DNA of 64,000 nucleotides, taken from positions 150,090 through 214,089 of the forward strand of contig NZ_JAERJR010000003.1 of the NCBI RefSeq assembly GCF_018257515.1, given 5' to 3'. Positions within the stretch are counted from its first letter, which is position 1. Every line of letters starts with the position of its first letter. The stretch comes from Tatumella sp. JGM118 (GTDB lineage Bacteria > Pseudomonadota > Gammaproteobacteria > Enterobacterales > Enterobacteriaceae). A program made the translations under genes and the position numbers. The notes under the pieces were generated by a model. That model had not been told where the DNA came from. It did no database searches and worked only from the letters and a program-made list of their open reading frames with translations. This document shows, in pieces, positions 50,359 to 59,235 of the stretch.

Positions 50359-51369
50359 TCAGGACATTCGCCGGGACATGTCCGCCGCCGCCGGAGGGCT
50401 GAGCACACGTTCCAGCAGACGAAGTAACAAGGCGTTGTTGACCGAGGTCAGAATACGGATGTCAGCCCCCTCTTCGGGATCGATCCCTACCCCTACACGC
50501 AGGGGTGGCCGGTAACGCCAGCTTTTACCCCGCGTCAGGCCAGGGCGTATCTCAATACCGGCACGAAAATTCTCTGCGGTTGCCACCTGCGGATCCAGCA
50601 GCCACGCCACCACCAGCACATCATGGATCCAGCTTCCCCCGGGATGCCGGGTGAGCATTGAATAGGTTATCCAGGGCGTCAGCGTGTCACGCACAAACAG
50701 GGCCAGCGGCGAAGATCCGGCCGTGATCCGCTGTAAGTCTTTCCGGGTCAGCAACGTATTCACCGTTACATCCATCGGAACCAGCGTAATTTTTGCCCCG
50801 CAGTTCAGCACCAGAGAGGCGGCTTCCGGGTCCAGACCAAAATTGGTGTCTTTAATATAATCGTCCAGGTGAAAGACACCGCCCATAATAATAATTTCTG
50901 CCACCGCACCGGCCATCTTCGGAAAACGCTGTAACGCATGGGCAATATTGGTCAGCGGCCCCAGTGCCAGCAGGGTTATCTCTCCCGGCGAGGCACAGAT
51001 ACATTCGGCCATCCGTTCTGCGGCATGACGTGGATACTCTGACAACCGTGCCGGCGGGCGGACGGAATCCCACAAATACCCGAGAGAAAGAGCCTCGACC
51101 CGTGTGTCCAGCTGGCGACGCCACTCTTCTTCCGGTTCACAGAGCGCGCGCTCAGCACCACAATAGACCGGCACCGTTAAGCCGCAACGCCGGACCAGAT
51201 CGGTTACCACCCGGGCGCCGGTCGCGGCCGGAGTATTCCCGCTGACAGTGGTGACCATCTCTACCTGCAGATCCGCCGAGGCCAGCGCCAGCGCGAGGGC
51301 TAAACCATCATCCGTATTGGCCCCCGCGATCCCGTTTCCGGGGTCACAATCAATAATTATCCGTTGCAT
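50359..51369 (-). CDS. Inosine/uridine-preferring nucleoside hydrolase family protein
   Basis: This enzyme family cleaves the N-glycosidic bond of ribonucleosides. I start at MQRIIIDCDPGNGI, giving 336 residues. Calcium-binding aspartates are Asp7 and Asp9 (IIDCDPG), then, after a short insert, Asp20-Asp21 (ANTDDGLALAL). The family blocks LLALGPLTNIAHAL, IIMGGVF and, later, SWIHDVLVVAWLLDP with the catalytic His are present. It differs from RihA/B/C by the insert between the first two motifs. It overlaps the end of the lacI-type gene by 20 bases, so the two are co-translated. Confidence 0.88.
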   Translation of the reverse strand: MQRIIIDCDPGNGIAGANTDDGLALALALASADLQVEMVTTVSGNTPAATGARVVTDLVRRCGLTVPVYCGAERALCEPEEEWRRQLDTRVEALSLGYLWDSVRPPARLSEYPRHAAERMAECICASPGEITLLALGPLTNIAHALQRFPKMAGAVAEIIIMGGVFHLDDYIKDTNFGLDPEAASLVLNCGAKITLVPMDVTVNTLLTRKDLQRITAGSSPLALFVRDTLTPWITYSMLTRHPGGSWIHDVLVVAWLLDPQVATAENFRAGIEIRPGLTRGKSWRYRPPLRVGVGIDPEEGADIRILTSVNNALLLRLLERVLSPPAAADMSRRMS

Positions 51370-52414
51370 TTTTTCGCAGACCTGGCTGAAGTGAAGGAGA
51401 ACCGGCAGGACACCCGCAGGACTCGCCGGGTTCCAGAAAATGCCGGATGTCATGCAACCCGCCCCCGGCCTGCCACTCATGGAGCAGACGGATGGCCGTC
51501 GCCGCAATTTCAGCAATCGGCTGACGGACAGAGGTCAGTGAAGGCAGATGGTAAGCGCCCTGATCCGTCCCGTTAAAACCGACAATGGCCAGATCATCCG
51601 GTACCCGAATCCCTTGCTGATGAAAGGCCCGCAGACTGCCTATCGCCATTTGTTCATTACAGACAAACAGCGCCCGCGGGCACCCCGGGCCGGACAGCAG
51701 ATGCAATGCTGCCTGATATCCGCCCTGACGCGTATAATCTGCCGGCACCACCCAGTGCGGGTTAACCGCCAGCCCGGCATGTTCCATCGCGTCACGCCAG
51801 CCCTGTAAACGGTCACGGGTATTCAGCATCCAGGCAGGTCCGGTAATGATCCCGACTTCCCGGTAGCCATGGCTCAACAGATGTGCCGTCGCTTCTCTGG
51901 CGGCCTGCCGTTCATCCATCCGTAAGACCGAAACCCCCGGTCCCGGCTCGACACCGTCCAGCATGATCACCGGTGTTCCGCTGCGACGGATAATCTCCGT
52001 GTGCGGCTGACGGTCAGCACTGATATAGATCAGTCCGTCGACCTGGCGGTTCAGTAATCCCTGAATGATGTCCTGCTCCCGCTGACCGTCATCTCCGGAA
52101 TCCCCCAGCAGCATGACGTGACCGTAACGCATCGACTCCTGGAGTAATTCATGAGCCAGAGACGCGATAAACGGGTTAGAAATATCCGGAACCACCACCC
52201 CGAATGTACGGGTGGTTCCGGAAGCCAGCGCACGGGCAATACTGTTGGGTTGATAGCCCGTCTGGCGAATAGCCTGCAGTACCCGTTCCCGTGTCGCCTC
52301 TGCCACCGGGCGCGGTCCGTTATTAATCACATAACTGACCACCGCCACCGATGTCCCGGCCAGGCTGGCAACCTCTTCCCGCGTCACTCTTCGCTGAGTT
52401 AACCGTTTACCCAC
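51350..52414 (-). CDS. LacI-family transcriptional regulator
   Basis: A 354-residue LacI/GalR regulator. The HTH is at about 12-40 (REEVASLAGTSVAVVSYVIN, then NGPRPVAEATRERV). The periplasmic-binding-protein-like domain begins TFGVVVPDISNPFIASLAHEL and contains QVDGLIYISADR and IVGFNGTDQGAYHLPSLTSV. It is located between the MHS transporter and the nucleoside hydrolase in the same operon, so it is probably the local repressor responding to a nucleoside or sugar. The perfect palindrome in the promoter at 54066-54087 is its candidate operator. Confidence 0.93.
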   Translation of the reverse strand: MGKRLTQRRVTREEVASLAGTSVAVVSYVINNGPRPVAEATRERVLQAIRQTGYQPNSIARALASGTTRTFGVVVPDISNPFIASLAHELLQESMRYGHVMLLGDSGDDGQREQDIIQGLLNRQVDGLIYISADRQPHTEIIRRSGTPVIMLDGVEPGPGVSVLRMDERQAAREATAHLLSHGYREVGIITGPAWMLNTRDRLQGWRDAMEHAGLAVNPHWVVPADYTRQGGYQAALHLLSGPGCPRALFVCNEQMAIGSLRAFHQQGIRVPDDLAIVGFNGTDQGAYHLPSLTSVRQPIAEIAATAIRLLHEWQAGGGLHDIRHFLEPGESCGCPAGSPSLQPGLRKNATDNY

Positions 52415-52461
52415 ACACTCTCCTGTTTTCTCCGGCCGGATATCCGCCCCGGGCCAGTCCT

Positions 52462-53832
52462 CTAAATTGCGTCATCCGGTAAATTCAGGTCCCGGCCCCG
52501 GGTTTCCGGGGCAATAAAGGTCGTCACAAAACCGATACCCGCCATCAGCGTAAAATAGACCGCTATCGCCCACCAGTGCCCGAAACAGGATAACAGTGCT
52601 GCGGCCACCAGCGGGGCTGTTCCGCCGGAAATAATGGACCCCAGTTCTTTGGCCACGGCCATTTTGCTATAGCGATGTGTAACGCCAAATAACTCCACCC
52701 CCCATGCAGCCTGGACCCCGTAAATGCCCAGGGAAGCCAGAGCCATTCCGACAACAATGGTCGAAATCACAATCCAGGGCTGATGACTGTCCAGCAACGT
52801 GAACGCTGGCCAGGCATAGATCATTAATAACAGACAAAAGAGACGATAGAGTTTACGGCGACCATAGCGGTCAGACAGCCAGCCGGCCAGAGGGATCACC
52901 AAAAAGCCCAGTACAGAGGCGATAAAAACGGCGGTCGTCGGCACGGATTTATCCATCATCAGTACTCTGGCGACATAACCGACCATAAATCCCTGCGCCA
53001 GATACGAAGGACCATTTTCACCAATTCTCAGACCCATCATGACCCAGAAGGCTTTACCGGGGCCGCGAGGCTTCCTGTCGCTCAGTGAGGCCGTGTGCAG
53101 GGTTTGCTGGCGTTCTGCCATCAGGGTTTTCCGGCGTTGCTCAAAGACCGGGGTTTCCCGGACCGAACGCCGCATCCACAGTGCCCCAAGCGCAATCAGG
53201 AAACTGCACAAAAACGGGATCCGCCATCCCCAACTGATCAGGCTTTGATGGTCGAGCTGAACCACCAGTAACCAGACGACAGAAGCTATCAGGGTGCCAC
53301 TGTTAGACCCCAGGGCAATCACCGAAGAGACCAGTCCGCGCCTTGCCGGTGGGGCGTATTCTCCCAGCATAACCGTTCCCCCGGACAGCTCAGCCCCGGC
53401 CCCCAACCCCTGGGTAAAACGCAATATCACCAGGCAGGCCGGTGCCCAGAAACCGATAGTCCGGTAATCCGGAATAAGCCCTATCAGCATGGTAGACAGC
53501 CCCATCAGCAGGATAGTGATCACCATGACCGATTTACGCCCGTGACGATCCCCCAGCCAGCCAAAGAACAGTGCCCCGATGGGCCTGGCAATAAAACCCA
53601 CCGACCAGGTGGCAAAACTGGACAGCAGCGCCATGGCAGGGGTGACCTCAGGGAAAAAGACATCCCCGAAGATAATACCGGCAGCTAAGCCGTAGAGTGC
53701 GAAGTCAGCATATTCCATCGCGGTGCCCAGCCAGCAGGAAAACGTTGCGCGCCGGAAATCACGGCGGGCTTCTCTCTCTTCTGCCAGGATCAGCAAGGGG
53801 TGACGGGTCTGATGCCCGGGAGGATGTGTCAT
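52462..53832 (-). CDS. MFS transporter, metabolite:H+ symporter (MHS) type
   Basis: A 456-residue carrier with about twelve hydrophobic segments and a polar N-terminal extension of about 25 residues. Typical MHS motifs are LGTAMEYADFALYGLAAGII, FFGWLGDRHGRKSVMVI, and RFTQGLGAGAELSGGTVMLG. It heads the operon with lacI (47-base gap) and the nucleoside hydrolase, so uptake of a nucleoside or linked compound is the best guess. Its start codon lies one base after a hairpin that covers part of the Shine-Dalgarno sequence (AGGGAG). Confidence 0.88.
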   Translation of the reverse strand: MTHPPGHQTRHPLLILAEEREARRDFRRATFSCWLGTAMEYADFALYGLAAGIIFGDVFFPEVTPAMALLSSFATWSVGFIARPIGALFFGWLGDRHGRKSVMVITILLMGLSTMLIGLIPDYRTIGFWAPACLVILRFTQGLGAGAELSGGTVMLGEYAPPARRGLVSSVIALGSNSGTLIASVVWLLVVQLDHQSLISWGWRIPFLCSFLIALGALWMRRSVRETPVFEQRRKTLMAERQQTLHTASLSDRKPRGPGKAFWVMMGLRIGENGPSYLAQGFMVGYVARVLMMDKSVPTTAVFIASVLGFLVIPLAGWLSDRYGRRKLYRLFCLLLMIYAWPAFTLLDSHQPWIVISTIVVGMALASLGIYGVQAAWGVELFGVTHRYSKMAVAKELGSIISGGTAPLVAAALLSCFGHWWAIAVYFTLMAGIGFVTTFIAPETRGRDLNLPDDAI

Positions 53833-54057
53833 AACTCAGTACTCCCTATCGGTCGGTTCAGAAAGTGGCTTTCTGCAGTACTGAGTGAAAAACGCCCACA
53901 GTACGCAATGGCTCTCCGGCATACGGAGATCAGAAGAAATTCCCTGGTGTCGGAATATTCGCTTGTCATTTGTGCCAGTCTTAGATGACTAATCATTTAA
54001 ATGTTACAAGAGCAACTGAATGACCGGATTGCACCGATTTTTCGTGGGCGTTTTTCG
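53833..54057 (-). ncRNA. Structured 5' leader, riboswitch-like (candidate cis-regulatory RNA)
   Basis: Leader of the MHS-lacI-hydrolase mRNA, about 225 nt from the predicted start to the ATG. Visible pairings, all exact unless noted: P1, GAAAAACGCCCAC (54056-54044) with GTGGGCGTTTTTC (53899-53887), 13 bp; P2, 54034-54028 with 53909-53903, 7 bp with two G-U; hairpins at 54016-54003 (loop TCTT) and 53929-53913 (6 bp, 5-base loop); expression hairpin ACTCAGTACT (53886-53877) with AGTACTGAGT (53843-53834), enclosing CAGAAAG/CTTTCTG. The last arm covers the end of AGGGAG and the spacer to the ATG. An alternative 6-bp pairing GTACTG (53904-53899) with CAGTAC (53883-53878) excludes both P1 and the expression hairpin. 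It matches no riboswitch class I recognise. Confidence 0.55.
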
Positions 54058-54063
54058 GCAGGA

Positions 54064-54091
54064 ATTTTATCTACGCGCGTAGATAAATCAA
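54064..54091 (-). promoter_or_regulatory. Promoter with a 22-bp palindromic operator in its spacer
   Basis: On the minus strand TTGATT (54086-54091), a 16-base spacer and TAAAAT (54064-54069). The spacer and the adjoining bases form a perfect 22-bp palindrome (54066-54087) of half-site TTTATCTACGC and its inverse, with a central CG as in LacI-family operators. Repression by the operon's own LacI protein is inferred. The predicted transcript starts within one or two bases of the 5' arm of the 13-bp leader stem. Confidence 0.7.
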
Positions 54092-54476
54092 GAAAAAACG
54101 CACAGAAAATCCATTGTGTTTTATAATCCTCAGACGTTTTCCTGTTTCAAATGAATTAATCATTCGGTTATTGAGAGTAAAATCACATTGTTAGTGCAGA
54201 AAGACGGTAATTAGCCCCTGCACTGCAGAGGAAATTAGCGTAAAGATATGTCAGTAATATGACACCCTTCCTGCATAGTCACGAACGAAAAAGGGTTTTT
54301 TATCTCAGCTTCGCGACCTGGTTCAAAAAAAATATTTTAAATAAAGAGAAAAACATTGTCCTAACCCCCGGAAAATAGCACATTGCCCGGCATAAAAATC
54401 TGACACGGCCACCGGGCACCTTCCGGTCATTGGCCCCCGGCCCCTGGCCGCCACCTACGCTTTACAGGAGAGCATT
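54092..54476. other. opgB upstream region, nothing assigned
   Basis: About 385 AT-rich bases upstream of opgB. AGTGCAG (54193) and CTGCACT (54218) are a small inverted repeat. I found no convincing gene or protein-binding site, and no promoter that I would defend. Confidence 0.5.
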
Positions 54477-56780
54477 TTGGTTTCAGAGCTTATTTCATCA
54501 GGACTTTTTGCGGCCTCGGTCATTATTTACGCCCGTAAAGCCGGCCGTCACCGGCTCTGGTTTGTTATTATTACTCTGCTGCTGATGAGCTTTCTGCTGC
54601 TGAATGCGACATTATTTGCCAGTAATTACTTTACCGGCAACGGAATAACCGAAGCCGTTATTTATACTCTGACAAATAACCTGACCGGAGCCGGTACCGG
54701 ACGCTATCTATTACCCGCCGCTGCGTTACTCCTCGCTATCGTACTCATTTTTCTGGTATTGACCCGTATTCTGCGGAATAAAAATCATCAGCACCATTTC
54801 GGCTGGAGTATTTTTGCCTGTCTGCTGGCCGGTCTTTCCATTAATACCAGTCCGGCCTATCAGCAGATAAAGACCCTGATTGCCTCGCACTCTTTCCAGG
54901 AAGGGTCTGATTTCGATGACTATTATAAAATCCCTGACAGCACGATTAAAAAACCTCACCTGAATCTGGTCTATATCTATGCAGAAAGTCTGGAAAGAAC
55001 GTATTTCAACCAGCAGGCCTTCCCGGATCTTGCCCCGGAGCTGATCCGGCAAATGCAGTCAGGCATCGATTTCACATCCACCGCACAGTTACCCGGCACC
55101 GACTATACCATCGCCGGCATGGTCGCTTCGCAGTGCGGGATCCCTCTGTTTGCCCCGTTTGAAGGGAATGCATCGTCTTCGCTTTCCAGTTTTTATCCGC
55201 AAAATATCTGCCTCGGCGATATTCTGAAAAATTCCGGTTACCAGAACTGGTTTATTCAGGGCGCCGATTTACGCTTTGGCGGAAAAGATGTCTTCCTGCG
55301 CTCTCATGGATTTGAAACGCAGCATATGGAAGGCTCGGAAGAGCTAAAAACGCAGGTCGCGGACCCCGGCTACCGGAATAACTGGGGGTTTTATGACGAT
55401 ACCGTGCTGGATAAAGTTTTCGATAAATACCAGCAACTGTCGGCGCAGAATCAACGCTTTGCTCTGTTTGCGCTGACTGTCGATACCCATCATCCGGATG
55501 GTTTTATCTCTGCGTCCTGTCAGCGGAAAACCTATCCTTACGAGGGGAAAAATAATCTCTCCTTCAGTGCGGTGGCTTGCTCTCAGGAACACATCGCGCG
55601 ACTGATCGCACGGATAAAGCAATCCCCCGGCTTTAAAAACACGGTCATTGTTGTCGGGTCAGATCACCTGGCGATGAATAATACGGCCTACCGTTACCTG
55701 ACCCGCTATCCTCGTCACGATACGTTCTTTGTGATCCGCGGCGATAAGCCTGATGCCGTTACCCTGAACAACAAACGTAATACGATGGATAATGGTGCTA
55801 CCGTACTGGATATCCTGGGCGGCGATAATTTTATCGGTCTGGGACGCAGTACGCTTTCCGGAACTTCTCTGTCAGAGGTGTTTGATAACCTGTCGCAGAA
55901 AGTACTGCAGTGGAAGCCGGATATTATTCAGCTCTGGAACTTCCCCCGGAAAATAGATCACTTCACCGTCGATCAGCAGAAAAATACCCTGAGTTTTTCC
56001 GGCTCCACCTTCCGGTTGCCGGTGCTGATTAAAGTCGATGCCGACAAAGTCGAGCCTATTCCTGAAGGCGTCTATGCTGAAACTCTGACTGCACGGCTTA
56101 GCCGGTTTGCGGCCGGGGATAAATTTGTCTGGATCGATAAATGTTATAAAGCCGGCCGTCTGTGGGCACCCTCGCTGGCATTGAGCGATGCGCTTTGTTA
56201 TACCCACGGCCAGTTAGGAGGGACACCGGAGGTGACCGAACTCGGGAGCGGTCTCTTCCAGGGCAAGGTGGTTTTCACACCGGCACTTCCTTCGGCAGAC
56301 CTCTATCAGCAGGCGATCTCTCTGTTGAAAATGCCCGACAACGCTATCCGCTACCCGTCGGCCGTCTATCTTTTTAACCTGCCAGGTGCGCCGGAGTCCG
56401 TTATGTCCTTCAGTGGCTTGTCAAGAAACGAGAATTGGGGTCGCTGGTCCAATGCGAATCTTGCCCCGGCCGTGACACTGACCTATAAAATGCCTCTGCC
56501 GGCGACATTCACGCTGCGGATCACCGCCAAAGGTTTTGGCCCGAATATCGGCAAGCCAGTGAAGGTGACGGTCGGTGATCAGCAACAGACCTTTATTCCG
56601 ACGGCGACATTCGCAGAGTATCAGTTGCATTTCACGCCGCCGGCAGGCAGCCGTGTTATTACCCTGACCCCGCCGGAACCTACAGAAAGTATGCTGGATA
56701 ATATTATCGGACAGGATCCGCGTAAACTGGGGATAGGCTTACAGTCATTACAGATCATCACCGGGGACGGTCAGCCCTGA
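54477..56780 (+). CDS. opgB: Phosphoglycerol transferase I (membrane-derived oligosaccharide substitution)
   Basis: OpgB (MdoB) transfers phosphoglycerol from phosphatidylglycerol to periplasmic glucans. Translation starts at TTG with AGGAG six bases upstream. About four N-terminal membrane segments (residues 1-125) precede a large periplasmic sulfatase-like domain. Motifs: LVYIYAESLERTYF, QLPGTDYTIAGMVASQCGIP (catalytic Thr region), TVDTHHPDGF and VVVGSDHLAMNN. Length is 767 (E. coli 763). It is convergent with the RcnB-like gene. Confidence 0.95.
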   Translation: MVSELISSGLFAASVIIYARKAGRHRLWFVIITLLLMSFLLLNATLFASNYFTGNGITEAVIYTLTNNLTGAGTGRYLLPAAALLLAIVLIFLVLTRILRNKNHQHHFGWSIFACLLAGLSINTSPAYQQIKTLIASHSFQEGSDFDDYYKIPDSTIKKPHLNLVYIYAESLERTYFNQQAFPDLAPELIRQMQSGIDFTSTAQLPGTDYTIAGMVASQCGIPLFAPFEGNASSSLSSFYPQNICLGDILKNSGYQNWFIQGADLRFGGKDVFLRSHGFETQHMEGSEELKTQVADPGYRNNWGFYDDTVLDKVFDKYQQLSAQNQRFALFALTVDTHHPDGFISASCQRKTYPYEGKNNLSFSAVACSQEHIARLIARIKQSPGFKNTVIVVGSDHLAMNNTAYRYLTRYPRHDTFFVIRGDKPDAVTLNNKRNTMDNGATVLDILGGDNFIGLGRSTLSGTSLSEVFDNLSQKVLQWKPDIIQLWNFPRKIDHFTVDQQKNTLSFSGSTFRLPVLIKVDADKVEPIPEGVYAETLTARLSRFAAGDKFVWIDKCYKAGRLWAPSLALSDALCYTHGQLGGTPEVTELGSGLFQGKVVFTPALPSADLYQQAISLLKMPDNAIRYPSAVYLFNLPGAPESVMSFSGLSRNENWGRWSNANLAPAVTLTYKMPLPATFTLRITAKGFGPNIGKPVKVTVGDQQQTFIPTATFAEYQLHFTPPAGSRVITLTPPEPTESMLDNIIGQDPRKLGIGLQSLQIITGDGQP

Positions 56781-56839
56781 CAGGCAGGCGTGTTCAGAAA
56801 TAAGCGAGGGGGCATCACGCCCCCTCTGCAGAAAACAGC

Positions 56840-57277
56840 TTAACGGTAGATAATATCGCCGGAAATAATACGCAGTATTTTTCCTTCCGCATCGGTGATC
56901 AGGATGTAATCACCGCCCATATAGGTCCAGTGACTGCCGGCAACCGGCGCCGGTAATTTTCTCAACTGCCATTTGGCAATATTGTAGGTCGCTGAACGGT
57001 ACAACGGCGGAACAACATCGCCGATAGCATAGTGATGGAAATCACCAAAAACCGTATCACGATCCAGCGGATCTTTTGACGTGCCTGAAGGCGCGGTCGC
57101 GGGAGCGGAGGCTGCCGGGGCTTCTGCCGGGGCCGGAGAGGCTGCCGGTGCCGGAGAGGCCGCAGGCGCAGAAGTGACCGGGGTTACAGGGGCATCTTCC
57201 GCATTGACCTGACTGACACCCAGTAAACTCACCGTCATCAGCATGACAGATGAGGCTAAAACAAACGGCTTACGCAT
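56840..57277 (-). CDS. RcnB-family periplasmic protein with Ala/Pro-rich linker
   Basis: A 145-residue exported protein. The signal peptide ends at about residue 26 (SQVNA). A low-complexity stretch of Ala, Pro and Ser (about 36-65, with repeats of APAAS and PAPA) leads to a C-terminal RcnB-like domain with YAIGDVVPPLYRSATYNIAKW, GSHWTYMGGDYILI and GKILRIISGDIIYR. RcnB of E. coli is linked to nickel/cobalt efflux; no rcnA lies nearby, so the function here is open. Confidence 0.75.
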   Translation of the reverse strand: MRKPFVLASSVMLMTVSLLGVSQVNAEDAPVTPVTSAPAASPAPAASPAPAEAPAASAPATAPSGTSKDPLDRDTVFGDFHHYAIGDVVPPLYRSATYNIAKWQLRKLPAPVAGSHWTYMGGDYILITDAEGKILRIISGDIIYR

Positions 57278-58668
57278 AAAAACTCCCTAACAAACTTTCC
57301 CACGACGGGCAGTAATAAAGGCGACAGGTTAACACAAAGGTTTATAGCTTATCCGGCACTAAGTAGAACAGCATTACGCCGCTTTTTCCTGTCCTCATCT
57401 GTGACAAGGTTTTGCAGAACATCAGCAAAGGTTTGCCGACGGCTTTTCCCTGTCCGTGACGCCAGCCAGCGACCGGTTCCCGGCTCTGCGGGTCATCTGT
57501 ATCATTCTGCCAGCGTCCCCCTGCGCTCTGCACAAGGACACTTCCTCACCGACAGGCGCGAAAAGTGTGTATTACCGGATAATAACACGATCAGTGTCAC
57601 AACGTACGCTACCGGTTTTTGGAGCAAGCCATCCGGCACAGCGGCCGAAACACGGACAGTAACAGACTCGCGTTGTAATCCTGTCGGACCCTCACCGAAA
57701 AACCGCCTTCATCATATCAGGCTCGTGATAAAAATCATCGTCCGAAAGCAGCCCCTTTTACCACCATCCTGTTTACCGGACCTCGATAGTCAGCAAAAAA
57801 TACCCGCAGGCAGAGAGGCTCAGCGGAGCATCCGAAAACAATACTCCGCTGAGTACCGTTTTATGATACTCAGGAATAACGATACAGTGATACGCGACTA
57901 ATATTGCCGGTAAGCCCGACGGTATCAGAGACGGGGCTTCGCGTCTTGCTGAGGCTTTTCCAGCCAGGGGACTTCCCGTATTTTTCCGGCAGCAGCATCT
58001 GCGTAACGGTATTCCTCCATGAATGCCTGGTACAGGCTACTATTCTTTATATCACCGGTATTAACAACCGACCGTAAAATATGAAGCAGAATATTCCCCG
58101 GTGCATAAGCATGTCGGGATAATAACGGAATGCTGCAGGAAATAATATGAAATAAACCTGTGAACCATCATCAGAAATACCCGCAGGAGTCATCTTATCT
58201 GCCCGCTTATCATTGATAACATGGCATCAACCCTGCAGCAGATTATGCCTCCGGGCGCTGCAGCGGGAATTATTCACTCGTGAAGAAGTCAATGTTACCC
58301 ACTGTAATAACTAAACTTTCCTCATTATATCGCCACGTTATAACACTAAAAATATCTGTTACCCCATGTCAGATCGTTATTTCCGCAGATCGCGTAAACA
58401 TCGTAAAGATCACTGGACCGGGTTTACTATGAATATATCAGTAAAGAAAAAATACTCTATTCCTCCCCGTCGATATCCACAGGGAAATAATTTCCGGCCT
58501 TACCTCATCAGCCAAAAGACGTTATGAAATAAACAGCCTGTGAAATATCGACTATGCATTAGCTTATGCGGACTTTAACTATCCCTCTGCATTCATTTAC
58601 TGATAACTTATCCATAACTGGCAGCTAACGTTATTATTTATTCATCGTTTACCGGTAAGGAAAAGTGT
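57278..58668. other. Gene-poor interval of about 1.4 kb
   Basis: No convincing gene in either direction, apart from the decayed-looking fragment listed separately. Open frames on the plus strand (for example 57401-57901) have no family motifs, membrane pattern or ribosome site. From about 58,270 to the next gene the sequence becomes AT-rich. No tRNA, integrase or transposase remnants were seen. Confidence 0.6.
57925..58167 (-). pseudogene. Possible 3' fragment of a lost protein-coding gene
   Basis: An 80-codon stop-free frame without a proper start, cut off upstream by two consecutive TGA codons. Its second half reads like real protein (NSSLYQAFMEEYRYADAAAG followed by KIREVPWLEKP), with normal amino-acid balance. 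I do not recognise the family. It may equally be chance; only the composition supports coding. Confidence 0.3.
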
Positions 58669-59235
58669 ATGTCTCTTGATTTTCGTCAGGTCAGGGAAGA
58701 TGAAACGGATGACTATCAGGCGCTGATTCTGGCGGCTTATGCTGCGACGAAAGCGCTGGGTATTCATTTTGATGCCGCCAGTACCAGCCGGGAAAAAACA
58801 CGGCAGCACATACAAGATCATGGGGTATACGCACTTTACGACGGAACAACACTGGTTTCATCGGCCACTGTTCGCTATCCCTGGGGCCCTCTGCCTGGCC
58901 CGTTCGGCTTGCCACACATTGGCTGGTTTGCTGCACACCCTGATTATCCTGGCAGGCATTACGGTCTGAAGGTCATGGAACAGGTAGAACGAAAAATACT
59001 GAAAGAACAATTGCGGGCTCCGGCCGTTTCACTGGGTACGGCAATCAGTCATCCCTGGCTGAAAAATATGTACCGGAAACGAGGATTTATACCTATGCAC
59101 ACCGCCGATTCAGGAAAAGGCCATATCACCCTGTATATGAAAAAAATCCTTGATGAGTCCGCACACACTCTCTGGCTGGCACAACAGGCATTATCGCCGA
59201 TCACCAATCACCGGATAGAAGAAAAATATGACTGA
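58669..59235 (+). CDS. GNAT-family N-acetyltransferase
   Basis: A 188-residue protein with the GNAT core. The acetyl-CoA loop is in HPDYPGRHYGLKVMEQVERK (about 86-105). GTAISHPWLKNMYRKRGFIP is the later beta-alpha unit with the usual bulge Tyr and Gly-Phe end. AAGGA lies upstream of the ATG. It overlaps the start of the M20 amidohydrolase by eight bases, so the two act together: an acetylating enzyme next to a probable deacylase. The substrate is unknown. Confidence 0.85.
   Translation: MSLDFRQVREDETDDYQALILAAYAATKALGIHFDAASTSREKTRQHIQDHGVYALYDGTTLVSSATVRYPWGPLPGPFGLPHIGWFAAHPDYPGRHYGLKVMEQVERKILKEQLRAPAVSLGTAISHPWLKNMYRKRGFIPMHTADSGKGHITLYMKKILDESAHTLWLAQQALSPITNHRIEEKYD

Noticed and set aside
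53887-54056. A MITE-like mobile element, given 13-bp terminal inverted repeats
   Set aside because: No target-site duplication flanks the repeats, no second copy was seen in the window, and the repeats fit the transcript start and the ribosome-site hairpin better as an RNA stem. A genome-wide copy search would settle it.
57401-57901. 166-codon plus-strand frame in the gene-poor interval
   Set aside because: No ribosome site, no recognisable motif, odd composition, and several equal-sized frames overlap it.
58429-58527. 32-codon frame starting MNISVKKKYS before the GNAT gene
   Set aside because: No ribosome binding site and nothing recognisable; length is within chance.
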